The translations under genes and the position numbers were made by a program. From positions 1-25,285 of the forward strand of contig JBCBEX010000062.1 of NCBI GenBank assembly GCA_038528235.1: 25,285 nucleotides of DNA, written 5' to 3'. Shown in pieces: positions 14,106 to 21,140 of this stretch; within the stretch, counting starts at the first letter, position 1; the number at the start of each line of letters is the position of its first letter. The notes under the pieces are model-generated. The model worked only from the letters and a program-made list of their open reading frames with translations, did not search any database and was not told the origin of the DNA. This DNA comes from JBCBEX01 sp038528235 (GTDB lineage Bacteria > Bacteroidota > Rhodothermia > Rhodothermales > Rubricoccaceae).

Positions 14106-14651
14106 ATGTATCCGTTCCTCCGTCCGTTCCTCAACAAAGGCGGCGCTGGGCCGTCGCTCTCCCGCGCCGAGAGCGCCGAGCGCCTGCTCCCGCTCGTGGA
14201 GCGCCACCTCGACCTGCACAACGCCTACGAAGTCGCCATCGCGAGCCTTGACGATGCGACGCTTGCGGACACACTACGTGGGCTGCTCAAGCGCGGGCGC
14301 GTGGAGCTTGCCAAGCTCAACGAGACGGTCTACAGCCTCGGTGGCACGCCTCCACACGGCGTCGACCGCGAGATGAGCGACTACGACCTCGGCGCGACGG
14401 ACGCCCACCGCGTCTACACGCTCGACGCCTACGAGCGCGCCTACCGCGACGCCCTCACCGACGAGATCGGCACCAACCACCAGCTCCGCACGCTGGCGAT
14501 CATCGAGAACAACCGCCGCGGCAGCGAGGAGCGCCTCACCGCCCTGCGCGCATCGACGAGCCGCCTCCCCCGCCCCGTCGACCTTCCAGAACTGCCCGAC
14601 CTCCGCCCCGGCCAGATGACCGGCCGCCACGGCCAGGTGCACGCGGAGTAG
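14106..14651 (+). CDS. Ferritin-like, DUF2383-type helical protein
   Basis: The protein has 181 residues from the ATG at 14106; an in-frame extension upstream overlaps the preceding gene and is rejected. After a short Pro/Gly-rich start comes LLPLVERHLDLHNAYEVAIASLDD, then LRGLLKRGRVELAKLNETVYSLGGTPPHG, then YERAYRDALTDEIGTNHQLRTLAIIENNRRGSEERL. This four-helix layout with an LGG-P--G turn resembles DUF2383 (PA2169-type) ferritin-like proteins, which have no assigned function. No signal peptide is seen. Codon use is native-like. It sits between trpE and trpS without an obvious link to tryptophan metabolism. Confidence 0.7.
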   Translation: MYPFLRPFLNKGGAGPSLSRAESAERLLPLVERHLDLHNAYEVAIASLDDATLADTLRGLLKRGRVELAKLNETVYSLGGTPPHGVDREMSDYDLGATDAHRVYTLDAYERAYRDALTDEIGTNHQLRTLAIIENNRRGSEERLTALRASTSRLPRPVDLPELPDLRPGQMTGRHGQVHAE

Positions 14652-14671
14652 ATGATGGTGAATGGTTTGTA

Positions 14672-14686
14672 GTTCTTGGTTTTTGG
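14672..14686 (+). repeat. GTTCTTGGT repeat arm, left of the 106-aa gene
   Basis: GTTCTTGGT (14672-14680) is an exact inverted copy of ACCAAGAAC (15068-15076), and TTTTTGG follows it. The two arms enclose the 106-aa hypothetical gene and the 5' end of trpS. Confidence 0.55.
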
Positions 14687-14692
14687 AATCAT

Positions 14693-15013
14693 ATGGCTGC
14701 TATAGAGGAACACGTTGAGCAAGGCTTGGAGCAGATTGCTCCCGAGCGGACTGTAGAGATTCCGCTCCGGGACGCCCTTTATGCCTACAAGGTCATCGGC
14801 GAGTTCATCAGGTTCTTCCACCAGCCAAGCCATTACCCTACGCTGGAGGATGTAGAGCAATTCATGGGCACCCGAGACACTGGAGGTTTGCATGTGCTGA
14901 GCGAAGTGTACTACCGCCGCTTCCGAGACATCTGGCCTCTTGACATCGACAATGCCTTCGACCGAGGCTGGCTTGACCCTCCGCTCCACACCCCCACCCC
15001 CGACGCCACGTAG
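14693..15013 (+). CDS. Hypothetical protein, 106 aa, atypical codon use
   Basis: This is a soluble protein starting MAAIEEHVEQGLEQIAPERT and containing YAYKVIGEFIRFFHQPSHYPTLEDVEQFMG. It is predicted mostly helical, and I do not recognise the family. Its codons use A/T at third positions (GCT, ATA, GTT, TTG) far more than trpE or trpS. Together with the inverted repeat arms at 14672 and 15068, this suggests horizontal acquisition into the trp cluster. It ends 24 bp before trpS and is transcribed in the same direction. The start at 14693 is the first ATG after the repeat. Confidence 0.6.
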   Translation: MAAIEEHVEQGLEQIAPERTVEIPLRDALYAYKVIGEFIRFFHQPSHYPTLEDVEQFMGTRDTGGLHVLSEVYYRRFRDIWPLDIDNAFDRGWLDPPLHTPTPDAT

Positions 15014-15037
15014 CCTGATATCGGCACGCTGACTCCT

Positions 15038-16114
15038 ATGTCTACTGAAATGCTCGCCGGTTCTCCCACCAAGAACCAACCGCCAACAACCAACCACCCG
15101 ACTGTCGTCGTCTCCGGCATCCAGCCGTCGGGGACGCTGCACCTGGGCAACTACTTCGGGGCGCTGCGGCAGCACATCGCGCTCGCCGAGGACACGCGTC
15201 GCCGCGATGAGGCGTACTACTTCATCGTCAACTACCACGCCCTCACGACGGTCAACGACCGCGCCGCGCTGGAGCGCTACACCTACGACGTCGCACTCGA
15301 CTACCTCGCGCTCGGCTTCGACCCCGAGAAGGCGCACCTCTTCGTCCAGAGCGACGTGCCGCAGGTGACCGAGCTCGCCTGGATCTTCCTTTGCCTGACG
15401 CCGGTGAGCTTGCTAGAGAAAGGGGTCGCTTACAAGGACAAGGTGGCGCAGGGCCTGAACGCGAACGGCGGGCTGCTGACGTACCCGATCCTCCAGGCGG
15501 CCGATATCCTCGTCTACGGCGGCTCGCTCGTACCCGTCGGCGCGGACCAGAAGCAGAACATCGAGATCAGCCGCGACCTCGCGCAGAAGTTCAATGCCGC
15601 GTTCTGCACGGATCTGGATGGGAACGAGGACGACCCGCTCTTCCCCGTCCCGGAGCCGCTCATCCTCGACGAGGTCGCCGTCGTGCCGGGCGTAGACGGG
15701 CGCAAGATGTCGAAGTCCTACGGCAACACGATCGGGCTCTTCGACGAGGGCAAGGCGCTCAAGAAGAAGGTCATGTCGATCGTCACCGATTCGACGCCGC
15801 TGGAGGCCCCGAAAGACCCCGACGCCGACAATGTGTTCGCGCTCATCAAGCTCTTCGCCGACGACGCCAAGCGCGAGGAGGTCGCCGCCGCCTACCGCGC
15901 GGGCGGCTACGGCTACGGCCACGCGAAGAAGGAGCTCCTCGGCCTCATCGACGCCTACTTCGCCGAGCCCCGCGAGCGACGGCGGGACCTCGCCCAGCGC
16001 CCCGACTACGTCCGCGACGTGCTCCGCGACGGGGGAATCGCCGCGCGTGTGAAAGCGGAGCAGTTCATGGAGCAGGTCCGCGAGCGCGTCGGACTTGTCA
16101 CCACGAGAGCCTGA
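15038..16114 (+). CDS. trpS: Tryptophanyl-tRNA synthetase
   Basis: This 358-residue class Ic synthetase charges tRNA(Trp). The Rossmann signature SGIQPSGTLHLGNYFGAL (HIGH-like HLGN at 35-38) and the GRKMSKSYGN loop (KMSKS at 223-227) are intact, as are LTYPILQAADILVY and VGADQKQNIE. The first 22 residues (about MSTEMLAGSPTKNQPP...) are unusual. They are low-complexity and encoded by a dispersed CCAAGAACCAACC-type repeat, and the conserved fold starts only at VVVSGIQPSG, with no alternative ATG or GTG between. The repeat has probably been captured as an N-terminal tail. The location between trpE and trpG suggests shared control with tryptophan synthesis. Confidence 0.96.
   Translation: MSTEMLAGSPTKNQPPTTNHPTVVVSGIQPSGTLHLGNYFGALRQHIALAEDTRRRDEAYYFIVNYHALTTVNDRAALERYTYDVALDYLALGFDPEKAHLFVQSDVPQVTELAWIFLCLTPVSLLEKGVAYKDKVAQGLNANGGLLTYPILQAADILVYGGSLVPVGADQKQNIEISRDLAQKFNAAFCTDLDGNEDDPLFPVPEPLILDEVAVVPGVDGRKMSKSYGNTIGLFDEGKALKKKVMSIVTDSTPLEAPKDPDADNVFALIKLFADDAKREEVAAAYRAGGYGYGHAKKELLGLIDAYFAEPRERRRDLAQRPDYVRDVLRDGGIAARVKAEQFMEQVRERVGLVTTRA
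15066..15100 (-). repeat. ACCAAGAACC/CAACCACC repeat inside the trpS 5' end
   Basis: CACCAAGAACCAACCGCCAA and further CAACCA units are an inverted relative of the arm at 14672. The repeat is translated as the Thr/Asn/Pro-rich N-terminal tail of TrpRS. Confidence 0.55.
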
Positions 16115-16182
16115 GGAGTGATGTCACCGCTTCAGCCACCCGTTCGCGTCGTCCAAAGACAGCAACGCAGCCTCCCACCTGC

Positions 16183-16350
16183 GTCATCCCCGCGCATGCG
16201 GGGACCCACGAGATCGTCCACACAGGCGGCCTTGAGTCTAAGCGGCCTAGTTGACTCGTCTTCACGCATACCCGCACGGGCAACGCCCACGTGGGCAGCA
16301 CGCGCTGTCATCCTGCCAGCCGTGTGGGTCCCCGCGTGCGCGGGGATGAC
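16183..16350. repeat. 27-bp near-perfect inverted pair of REP-like elements between trpS and trpG
   Basis: Positions 16183-16209 (starting GTCATCCCCGCGCATGCGGG) and 16324-16350 (starting GTGGGTCCCCGCGTGCGCGG) are reverse complements with one mismatch in 27. Each copy has its own internal palindrome (CCCCGCGCATGCGGGG type). The 114 bp between them contain no gene. This is the repeat type that yields VIPAHAGTH-like false translations in many bacteria. I see no gene in the 329-bp gap 16115-16443; the hairpins could stabilise or attenuate the trpS-trpG transcript. Confidence 0.85.
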
Positions 16351-16443
16351 TATCTGGGGGGCCGCAGCTCTACCCTCCTCATCCACCACCGTCACCGGCT
16401 CTTAGACCTCCCTACTATCTCTGCCCTCTCGGCTCCCCGTCTC

Positions 16444-17058
16444 GTGATCCTCATCCTCGATAACTACGACTCGTTCACCTATAACCTCGTCCACCTCGTG
16501 GCGCGGCATACGGACCAGTATGAGGTCGTGCGCAACGACGTGCTGACGTTGGACGAGGTGCGCGAGCGGGCCTACGACGCGGTGCTGATCTCGCCGGGCC
16601 CGGGCCGCCCGGAGGATGCGGGCCTCTCGGAGCCGATCATCCGCGAACTCGGAGCCACGACGCCCATCCTCGGCGTGTGCCTGGGCCACCAGGCCATCGG
16701 GCGCGTCTTCGGCGGGACCGTGACGTACGCGCCCACGCTCATGCACGGCAAGACCAGCGACGTGACGCATGACGACCGAGGCGTGTTCGCGGGCGTTGCG
16801 CAGCCCTGCACGGCGACGCGCTACCACTCGCTCGTCGTAGCGCGTGAGGACTTGCCCGACTGCTTCGCTGTCTCCGCCGAGACCGCCGACGGTACCATCA
16901 TGGGCCTCCGCCACAAGTCCTTCCCCATTGAGGGCATCCAGTTCCACCCGGAGTCGGTGTTGACGACGGAAGGTCCCAAGATGATCGAGAACTGGCTGCG
17001 CGACTGCGGCCTCATCGCTACCGACGCTTCCACCACCCACGAATCCACCCAACCGTGA
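16444..17058 (+). CDS. trpG: Anthranilate synthase component II (glutamine amidotransferase)
   Basis: This class I glutamine amidotransferase feeds ammonia to TrpE. The GTG at 16444 is chosen because the family begins exactly with ILILDNYDSFTYNLVH; a longer in-frame ORF upstream reads through the REP-like repeat. The product is 204 residues. The nucleophile is Cys79 in GVCLGHQAIG, and the triad His168 and Glu170 lie in FHPESVLT. SPGPGRPEDAG (50-60) forms the oxyanion region, and KTSDVTHD and YHSLVV are also typical. Whether it also serves p-aminobenzoate synthesis cannot be told. It overlaps trpD by 4 bp (GTGA), implying translational coupling. Confidence 0.96.
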   Translation: MILILDNYDSFTYNLVHLVARHTDQYEVVRNDVLTLDEVRERAYDAVLISPGPGRPEDAGLSEPIIRELGATTPILGVCLGHQAIGRVFGGTVTYAPTLMHGKTSDVTHDDRGVFAGVAQPCTATRYHSLVVAREDLPDCFAVSAETADGTIMGLRHKSFPIEGIQFHPESVLTTEGPKMIENWLRDCGLIATDASTTHESTQP

Positions 17059-18089
17059 AGGACGCTCTTAAACTGATCGCTGACGGCCAGACACTCTCGG
17101 AAGACCAAGCCGACGCTGCCATGGAGGCCATGCTTACGGGGGCTGCCTCGGAGGTAGAGATTGCGGGGTTGCTGCTGGGCCTGCGCAGCCGCGGCGAGAC
17201 GCTCGACGAACTCGCGGGCTTCACGCGCGCGATGCGCCGCCACGCCGTCGCGGTCGACCCCGGCCACGACGACGCCATCGACCTCTGCGGCACCGGCGGC
17301 GACTCGATGGGGACGTTCAACATCTCGACGGCGGCGGCCTTCGTCGCGGCCGGTGCGGGCGTGCCTGTCGCCAAACACGGCAACAAGGCCGTGTCGTCGA
17401 AGGCGGGCAGCGCCGATGTGCTCGACGCGCTCGGCGTGAATACCTCGCTCCGCAAAGACGGCGTCGAGGCGTGCCTGCGCGAGGCGGGCATCGCGTTCCT
17501 GTTTGCGCCCTACTTCCACCCGGCGCTCAAGCACGTCATGCCGGTGCGTCACGCACTCGGCGTGCGGACGTTCTTCAACATCCTCGGGCCGCTCTGCAAC
17601 CCAGCGGGCGTGAAGCGGCAGCTCGTAGGCGCGTTTTCCGAGGACACCGCGCAGATGATGGCCCGCATCCTGCTTCGGCTCGGCTCCGAGCACGTCGTGG
17701 TCGTCTACGCGCACGATGGCCTCGATGAGCTTTCGACGACAAGTCCGACGACGATCTACCAGACCGGCAGCGACGCCTACGACGGCGGGATGCTGCACCA
17801 GATCGTAGAGCCCGAGCGCTTTGGCCTCGCCCGCGTGAAGGCAAGCGACCTGACGGGCGGCACCAAAGAAGAAAACGCCGAGATCGTCCGCGCCATCCTC
17901 CGCGACGAGGCTGGCCCGAAGCGCGACATCGTGCTCCTGAACTCGGCCTACGCGCTTCTCGCCTCGGGACGCTTCGACGGCTTGGAGGATTGCCTCGCCG
18001 CCGCGAGCGACAGCATCGCTTCCGGCCGCGCCCTCGCCAAGCTCGACGCGCTCGTCGAGGTGTCGCACGACGTAGTTACCACAGCTTAG
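17055..18089 (+). CDS. trpD: Anthranilate phosphoribosyltransferase
   Basis: This 344-residue enzyme joins anthranilate and phosphoribosyl pyrophosphate. It starts with a GTG at 17055 inside the trpG stop (GTGA overlap). The PRPP loop DLCGTGGDSMGTFNIST (GTGGD at 79-83) and KHGNKAVSSKAGSADVLDALG (107-127) are intact, as are HPALKHVMPVRHALGVRTFFNILGPLCNPA and the metal-binding DGLDELS. The length is normal and nothing is missing. It is followed by a 353-bp gap with two hairpin repeats and a candidate small ORF before trpC, so transcription into trpC may be reduced or have its own start. Confidence 0.97.
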   Translation: MKDALKLIADGQTLSEDQADAAMEAMLTGAASEVEIAGLLLGLRSRGETLDELAGFTRAMRRHAVAVDPGHDDAIDLCGTGGDSMGTFNISTAAAFVAAGAGVPVAKHGNKAVSSKAGSADVLDALGVNTSLRKDGVEACLREAGIAFLFAPYFHPALKHVMPVRHALGVRTFFNILGPLCNPAGVKRQLVGAFSEDTAQMMARILLRLGSEHVVVVYAHDGLDELSTTSPTTIYQTGSDAYDGGMLHQIVEPERFGLARVKASDLTGGTKEENAEIVRAILRDEAGPKRDIVLLNSAYALLASGRFDGLEDCLAAASDSIASGRALAKLDALVEVSHDVVTTA

Positions 18090-18124
18090 CCCCCACAACT
18101 CCCCCTGCCCCACTCCCCTTGAAG

Positions 18125-18177
18125 GGTCGCGGGGCTGTCCCCCTCACGTATGAGGGGGACAGTTCTGAGGAGCGACC
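18125..18177. repeat. Large cruciform or terminator-like hairpin after trpD
   Basis: CTGTCCCCCTCA (18135-18146) pairs perfectly with TGAGGGGGACAG (18151-18162) around a CGTA loop. An outer GGTCGC (18125-18130) pairs with GCGACC (18172-18177). No T-run follows, so it is more like a palindromic element than an intrinsic terminator, but it would be very stable in RNA. Confidence 0.75.
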
Positions 18178-18228
18178 GCAGGGAGACGACGCAAGAACGG
18201 GGGGAGCCGTACCAGCAACCACACGCCC

Positions 18229-18351
18229 ATGCGCAGCATCACCTACAGCGAGCGATTTACCAGCGGGCCCTCGTCCGCGGCGGCGCTCCACTACCGGGGC
18301 CACGCCGCCGTCTGGCGCGTCGTGCCCGCCCCCCTCGCCATACGCCGCTAG
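18229..18351 (+). CDS. Candidate 40-aa small ORF between trpD and trpC
   Basis: An ATG at 18229 opens a 40-codon frame starting MRSITYSERFTSGPSSAAAL and ending APLAIRR before TAG at 18351. Third positions are G or C in 37 of the 40 codons while second positions are mixed, the same pattern as the real genes here. The peptide is basic with no hydrophobic segment. There is one Trp codon only, so it is not a second attenuator leader. I do not recognise it. It could be a small gene, a repeat-derived fragment or chance in GC-rich DNA. Confidence 0.35.
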   Translation: MRSITYSERFTSGPSSAAALHYRGHAAVWRVVPAPLAIRR

Positions 18352-18379
18352 CCTCTGGCGTCGTGGGTCATAGGTCCAG

Positions 18380-18433
18380 GGTCGAAGGTCTGCCCTTCCC
18401 GGACCTCCGACCTGCGACCCTCGACCTTCGACC
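18380..18433. repeat. GGTCGAAGGTC inverted repeat with CGACCT direct repeats, upstream of trpC
   Basis: GGTCGAAGGTC (18380-18390) is an exact inverted copy of GACCTTCGACC (18423-18433). The right side is a run of GACCT-type direct units (18401-18434) ending 9 bp before the trpC ATG. A hairpin here could influence trpC translation. Confidence 0.65.
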
Positions 18434-18442
18434 TCACTCCCC

Positions 18443-19285
18443 ATGTCCATCCTCGACCGCATCGTCGCCGACACGCGCAACCTCGTCGAACGCCGCAAGG
18501 CGCACGTCCCCGCCGCCGTCCTCGAAGCGCGCCCCGCCTTCCGCGCCCCCACGCTCTCGCTCGCCGACGGACTGCGGCGCCCTGCTATCAGCAACGGGGA
18601 CCCCACGGCGCCGCCCGCTGTGATCGCGGAGATTAAGAAGGCCTCGCCGTCCGAGGGCGTCATCCGGCCTGAGTTCGACGTACCAGGCATCGCGCGGCAG
18701 TACAAGACCGCCGGAGCCGCCGCCATCAGTGTACTCACCGAGCCCACGCACTTCCAGGGCGCGCTCGGCAACCTCGACACGGCGCGGTTTGCGACGGACC
18801 TCCCGCTCCTGAGGAAGGACTTCATCGTCGACGAATACCAACTGCTCGAAGCTCGTGCCTTCGGGGCGGACGCGGTGCTCCTGATCGCAGCGGTGCTGGA
18901 TGCTGTCGAACTGCACGACCTGCACCAGACGGCGACCGACCTCAGGCTGAGCTGCCTCGTCGAGGTCTACGACCCCAGTGAACTCGCTAAGCTCGACCTC
19001 GACGAGATCGAGATCCTCGGTGTCAACAACCGCGACCTCCGCACCTTCGAGGTGGACATCGACCACAGCGTGCGTGTGCTGGAGCGCGTGCCGGACCACA
19101 TCGTGCGCGTGAGCGAGAGCGGGCTCAAGACGGCTGACGACCTCGCCCACGTTCGTCGGGGGGGCATCGATGCCGTGCTCATCGGCACCGCGTTCATGCG
19201 GGCAGCGAAGCCCGGCGACGCGCTGCAGGCCCTCGTCGAAGGAACCCAGCGCCGCCTAGCCTCGCCGCTGCGCATCGCGGTCTAA
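18443..19285 (+). CDS. trpC: Indole-3-glycerol phosphate synthase
   Basis: This 280-residue TIM-barrel enzyme closes the indole ring of carboxyphenylamino-deoxyribulose phosphate. Recognised pieces are MSILDRIVADTRNLVERRK at the N-terminus, VIAEIKKASPSEGVI (catalytic Lys near 65-66), SVLTEPTHFQGALGNL, LLRKDFIVDEYQLLEARAFGADAVLLI (Lys125), CLVEVYDP (Glu174), LGVNNRDLRTF and RVSESGLKT (phosphate region). The protein is monofunctional and not fused to TrpF. It is the last gene of the cluster; trpF, trpB and trpA are not here. The upstream gap of 353 bp is repeat-rich. It is convergent with the lipoprotein gene. Confidence 0.96.
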   Translation: MSILDRIVADTRNLVERRKAHVPAAVLEARPAFRAPTLSLADGLRRPAISNGDPTAPPAVIAEIKKASPSEGVIRPEFDVPGIARQYKTAGAAAISVLTEPTHFQGALGNLDTARFATDLPLLRKDFIVDEYQLLEARAFGADAVLLIAAVLDAVELHDLHQTATDLRLSCLVEVYDPSELAKLDLDEIEILGVNNRDLRTFEVDIDHSVRVLERVPDHIVRVSESGLKTADDLAHVRRGGIDAVLIGTAFMRAAKPGDALQALVEGTQRRLASPLRIAV

Positions 19286-19310
19286 GCCGCCTCCGTCGAG
19301 GAGGACCGCT
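19285..19310. terminator. Candidate bidirectional hairpin between trpC and the lipoprotein gene
   Basis: CCTCC (19290-19294) pairs with GGAGG (19300-19304) around GTCGA, and AGC/GCT at the outer ends can extend the stem with an internal bulge. It sits in the 24-bp gap of a convergent gene pair. There is no T-run. Confidence 0.3.
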
Positions 19311-19801
19311 CAGTCCAGGAAGGCGACATCGAACTCGCCGTTGGTCACCGTGACGGTCCCGCCGCTGCCGTTCGAGGCCGTGAACGAGAACGTGCCCCGG
19401 ACACGCTCCGCCGTGATGCTCGTCACGGTGATCGTGCCCGAGCCGCCGAGCGCCGTCGTGAACGGCGTGGCCGTCGTCGTAGCCGAGTAGACCGCGACGA
19501 ATTCCAGGTTGTTCGTGGAGTAGGTGCCGGCGGAGAGGCTCATTACGGAGACCGAGATGCTGCTGCCGGTGGCGCTGATGCCGCCGAAGCCGAAGCTCGT
19601 GTCGTCCTCGTCGCGCCCGGCGGCGGAGAGCGTGGTGGCCGACCACGAGGCGCCGTTTACGGTGGCGGTGACCCCGGCATTGCCCGTGGACGGCCCGCCG
19701 TTGCCGTCGTTATCGCTGCTGTCGCTGTCGCAGGCGGCGAGCGTGAGCGCAAAGCACGCGCAGAGGATGAGGGTGGCGAGGTTGCGAAGTGAGCGAGTCA
19801 T
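19310..19801 (-). CDS. DUF6252-type lipoprotein
   Basis: This 163-residue protein has a lipoprotein signal (MTRSLRNLATLILCACFALTLAAC, lipobox LAAC, Cys24) followed by an Asp/Ser/Asn-rich linker. The rest is beta-rich: VTATVNGASWSATTL, ISVSVMSLSAGTYS, GSGTITVTSITAERVRGTFSFTASN and VTVTNGEFDVAFLD. This pattern fits the DUF6252 lipoproteins of Bacteroidota, which have unknown function. It follows the T9SS-sorted protein by 45 bp on the same strand, so the two are probably co-transcribed, and it may be the last gene of the kinase-regulator run. Confidence 0.78.
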   Translation of the reverse strand: MTRSLRNLATLILCACFALTLAACDSDSSDNDGNGGPSTGNAGVTATVNGASWSATTLSAAGRDEDDTSFGFGGISATGSSISVSVMSLSAGTYSTNNLEFVAVYSATTTATPFTTALGGSGTITVTSITAERVRGTFSFTASNGSGGTVTVTNGEFDVAFLD

Positions 19802-19846
19802 GGTCGTGAGGGTATAGATCGAGAGAACAGAGAAGCGAGGTGGACC

Positions 19847-21028
19847 TCAGCGCTGCACGACGAGGCGGCGAGTGACGGCCTGATCGACGTGGACGAGGCG
19901 CGCGAGGTAGAGGCCGCTGGGCAGCCTGGCCGTGTCGAGCGGCAGCGCGTGCGTCCCGGCTGCGAGCCACCCGTCGTGAACGAGGGCCACGCGGCGGCCG
20001 AGGAGGTCGTAGACGGCGAGCGTCGTCGGGCCCGCGGTGTCGAGCGTCACGGCGAGCGTCGCCGCATCACGTGCTGGGTTGGGATACGCCTCCAGGGCAA
20101 GACCTGCGGGCTGCGGCGTGCTGGCCTCGTCGGCGACAGACCCCACGCTCTGGAAGTAGGTGATCGTCTCCAGGACCGCGTCGGGGTCGTCCTGCGGGAA
20201 GGTGTCGCGCCAGAGCACCACCGCCGACTCGCCCTCGCGCGTCACGAAGCCGTAGCCTTTGAGCACGGCATCGCCGGGGCTGTTGCCGAGTGGGAAGAGG
20301 TCGGTCGTCTGGTCGAGGCGCAGGCGGAGCGCCTGGAACGCCCCGCGCGGCGTAACGAGCGTGCCCCACCCGTCCACCTCGCGCACGATGGTCGAGCGCT
20401 GGTTCTCCGAGTCGATCACGCCGAAGTTGGGAACGAAGATCGCCGAGGAGTCGACAAACGACTCCGTCCACATCGCGCCGAACTCGGTCGGGAAGCGGAT
20501 CTCGGGCGCGCCGAGGTGATAGCGCCGCGTGACGAGCGTGTCGAGGCTGCCGTCCTGGTCGATGTCGAGGTCGCCGACTGCGAAGCCCGTGTTCCAGCCG
20601 CCCTCGGCGTCGAAGCGGTAATAGAGCGATGAGGTGGAGTCGGGCGACTCGTCGAGGTCGCGTCGCGCGCCGAGGCGCAGCACGGCGTTGGTGCCCGACT
20701 CGGCAAACCACGGATTCTGCAGCCCCTCGAAGTCGATAGGATCGGCGTCGGGAGGGATGGGGACAAACGTCCGCCGGTCGACGAGCGCCAGCGTCGAGAG
20801 CATCGCGGCCATGTTCCAGGACTGGTTCGCTCCGTCGCTGCGGGCGATGACGCCGAGGCCGGTCGTGTCCGGCAGCACGGCGAGGTCGGGCACCTCACTC
20901 TCGAAGTCGTAGGTGTAGGACAGTTCCTCGGTGCCGAAGCGCGCCTCCACGTCGGCGCGGGTGATGGTGATCTGCGCCGCCGCTGGCAGCGCGATCAGAA
21001 GAAGCAGGGGCAGTAACAAGAGGCGCAT
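19847..21028 (-). CDS. Secreted protein with T9SS type A C-terminal sorting domain
   Basis: This 393-residue protein has the signal peptide MRLLLLPLLLLIALPAAAQ. The body (about 20-310) is Asp-rich and beta-rich and I do not recognise it. The last 80 residues are a type A T9SS sorting domain: EAYPNPARDAATLAVTLD, LAVYDLLGRRVALVHDG, LPSGLYLARLVH and the basic end TRRLVVQR. It should be exported through the Sec system and the outer membrane, then anchored or released. This domain is one of the best lineage clues in the window. It lies 112 bp downstream of the response regulator on the same strand. Confidence 0.85.
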   Translation of the reverse strand: MRLLLLPLLLLIALPAAAQITITRADVEARFGTEELSYTYDFESEVPDLAVLPDTTGLGVIARSDGANQSWNMAAMLSTLALVDRRTFVPIPPDADPIDFEGLQNPWFAESGTNAVLRLGARRDLDESPDSTSSLYYRFDAEGGWNTGFAVGDLDIDQDGSLDTLVTRRYHLGAPEIRFPTEFGAMWTESFVDSSAIFVPNFGVIDSENQRSTIVREVDGWGTLVTPRGAFQALRLRLDQTTDLFPLGNSPGDAVLKGYGFVTREGESAVVLWRDTFPQDDPDAVLETITYFQSVGSVADEASTPQPAGLALEAYPNPARDAATLAVTLDTAGPTTLAVYDLLGRRVALVHDGWLAAGTHALPLDTARLPSGLYLARLVHVDQAVTRRLVVQR

Positions 21029-21140
21029 GGCAGTCGGCGGCTTGGTGCATGAGTCGCCCCCAAACTGCCGGTCCGAGCGTCGTCGTTCAATCGCCCAAGG
21101 ATGTGAGATTGTGGCCGTTGGCTATCGGCCGACCGCCTCC

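Noticed and set aside
16183..16350. Inverted repeats as ends of an insertion sequence
   Set aside because: Only 114 bp lie between them, with no coding capacity. Each arm is itself palindromic, as in REP elements.
16291..16443. N-terminal extension of TrpG
   Set aside because: It translates the REP-like repeat. The family begins at the GTG at 16444.
18229..18351. Second trp leader peptide before trpC
   Set aside because: It has only one Trp codon and no terminator/antiterminator pair downstream. Listed instead as a possible small gene.
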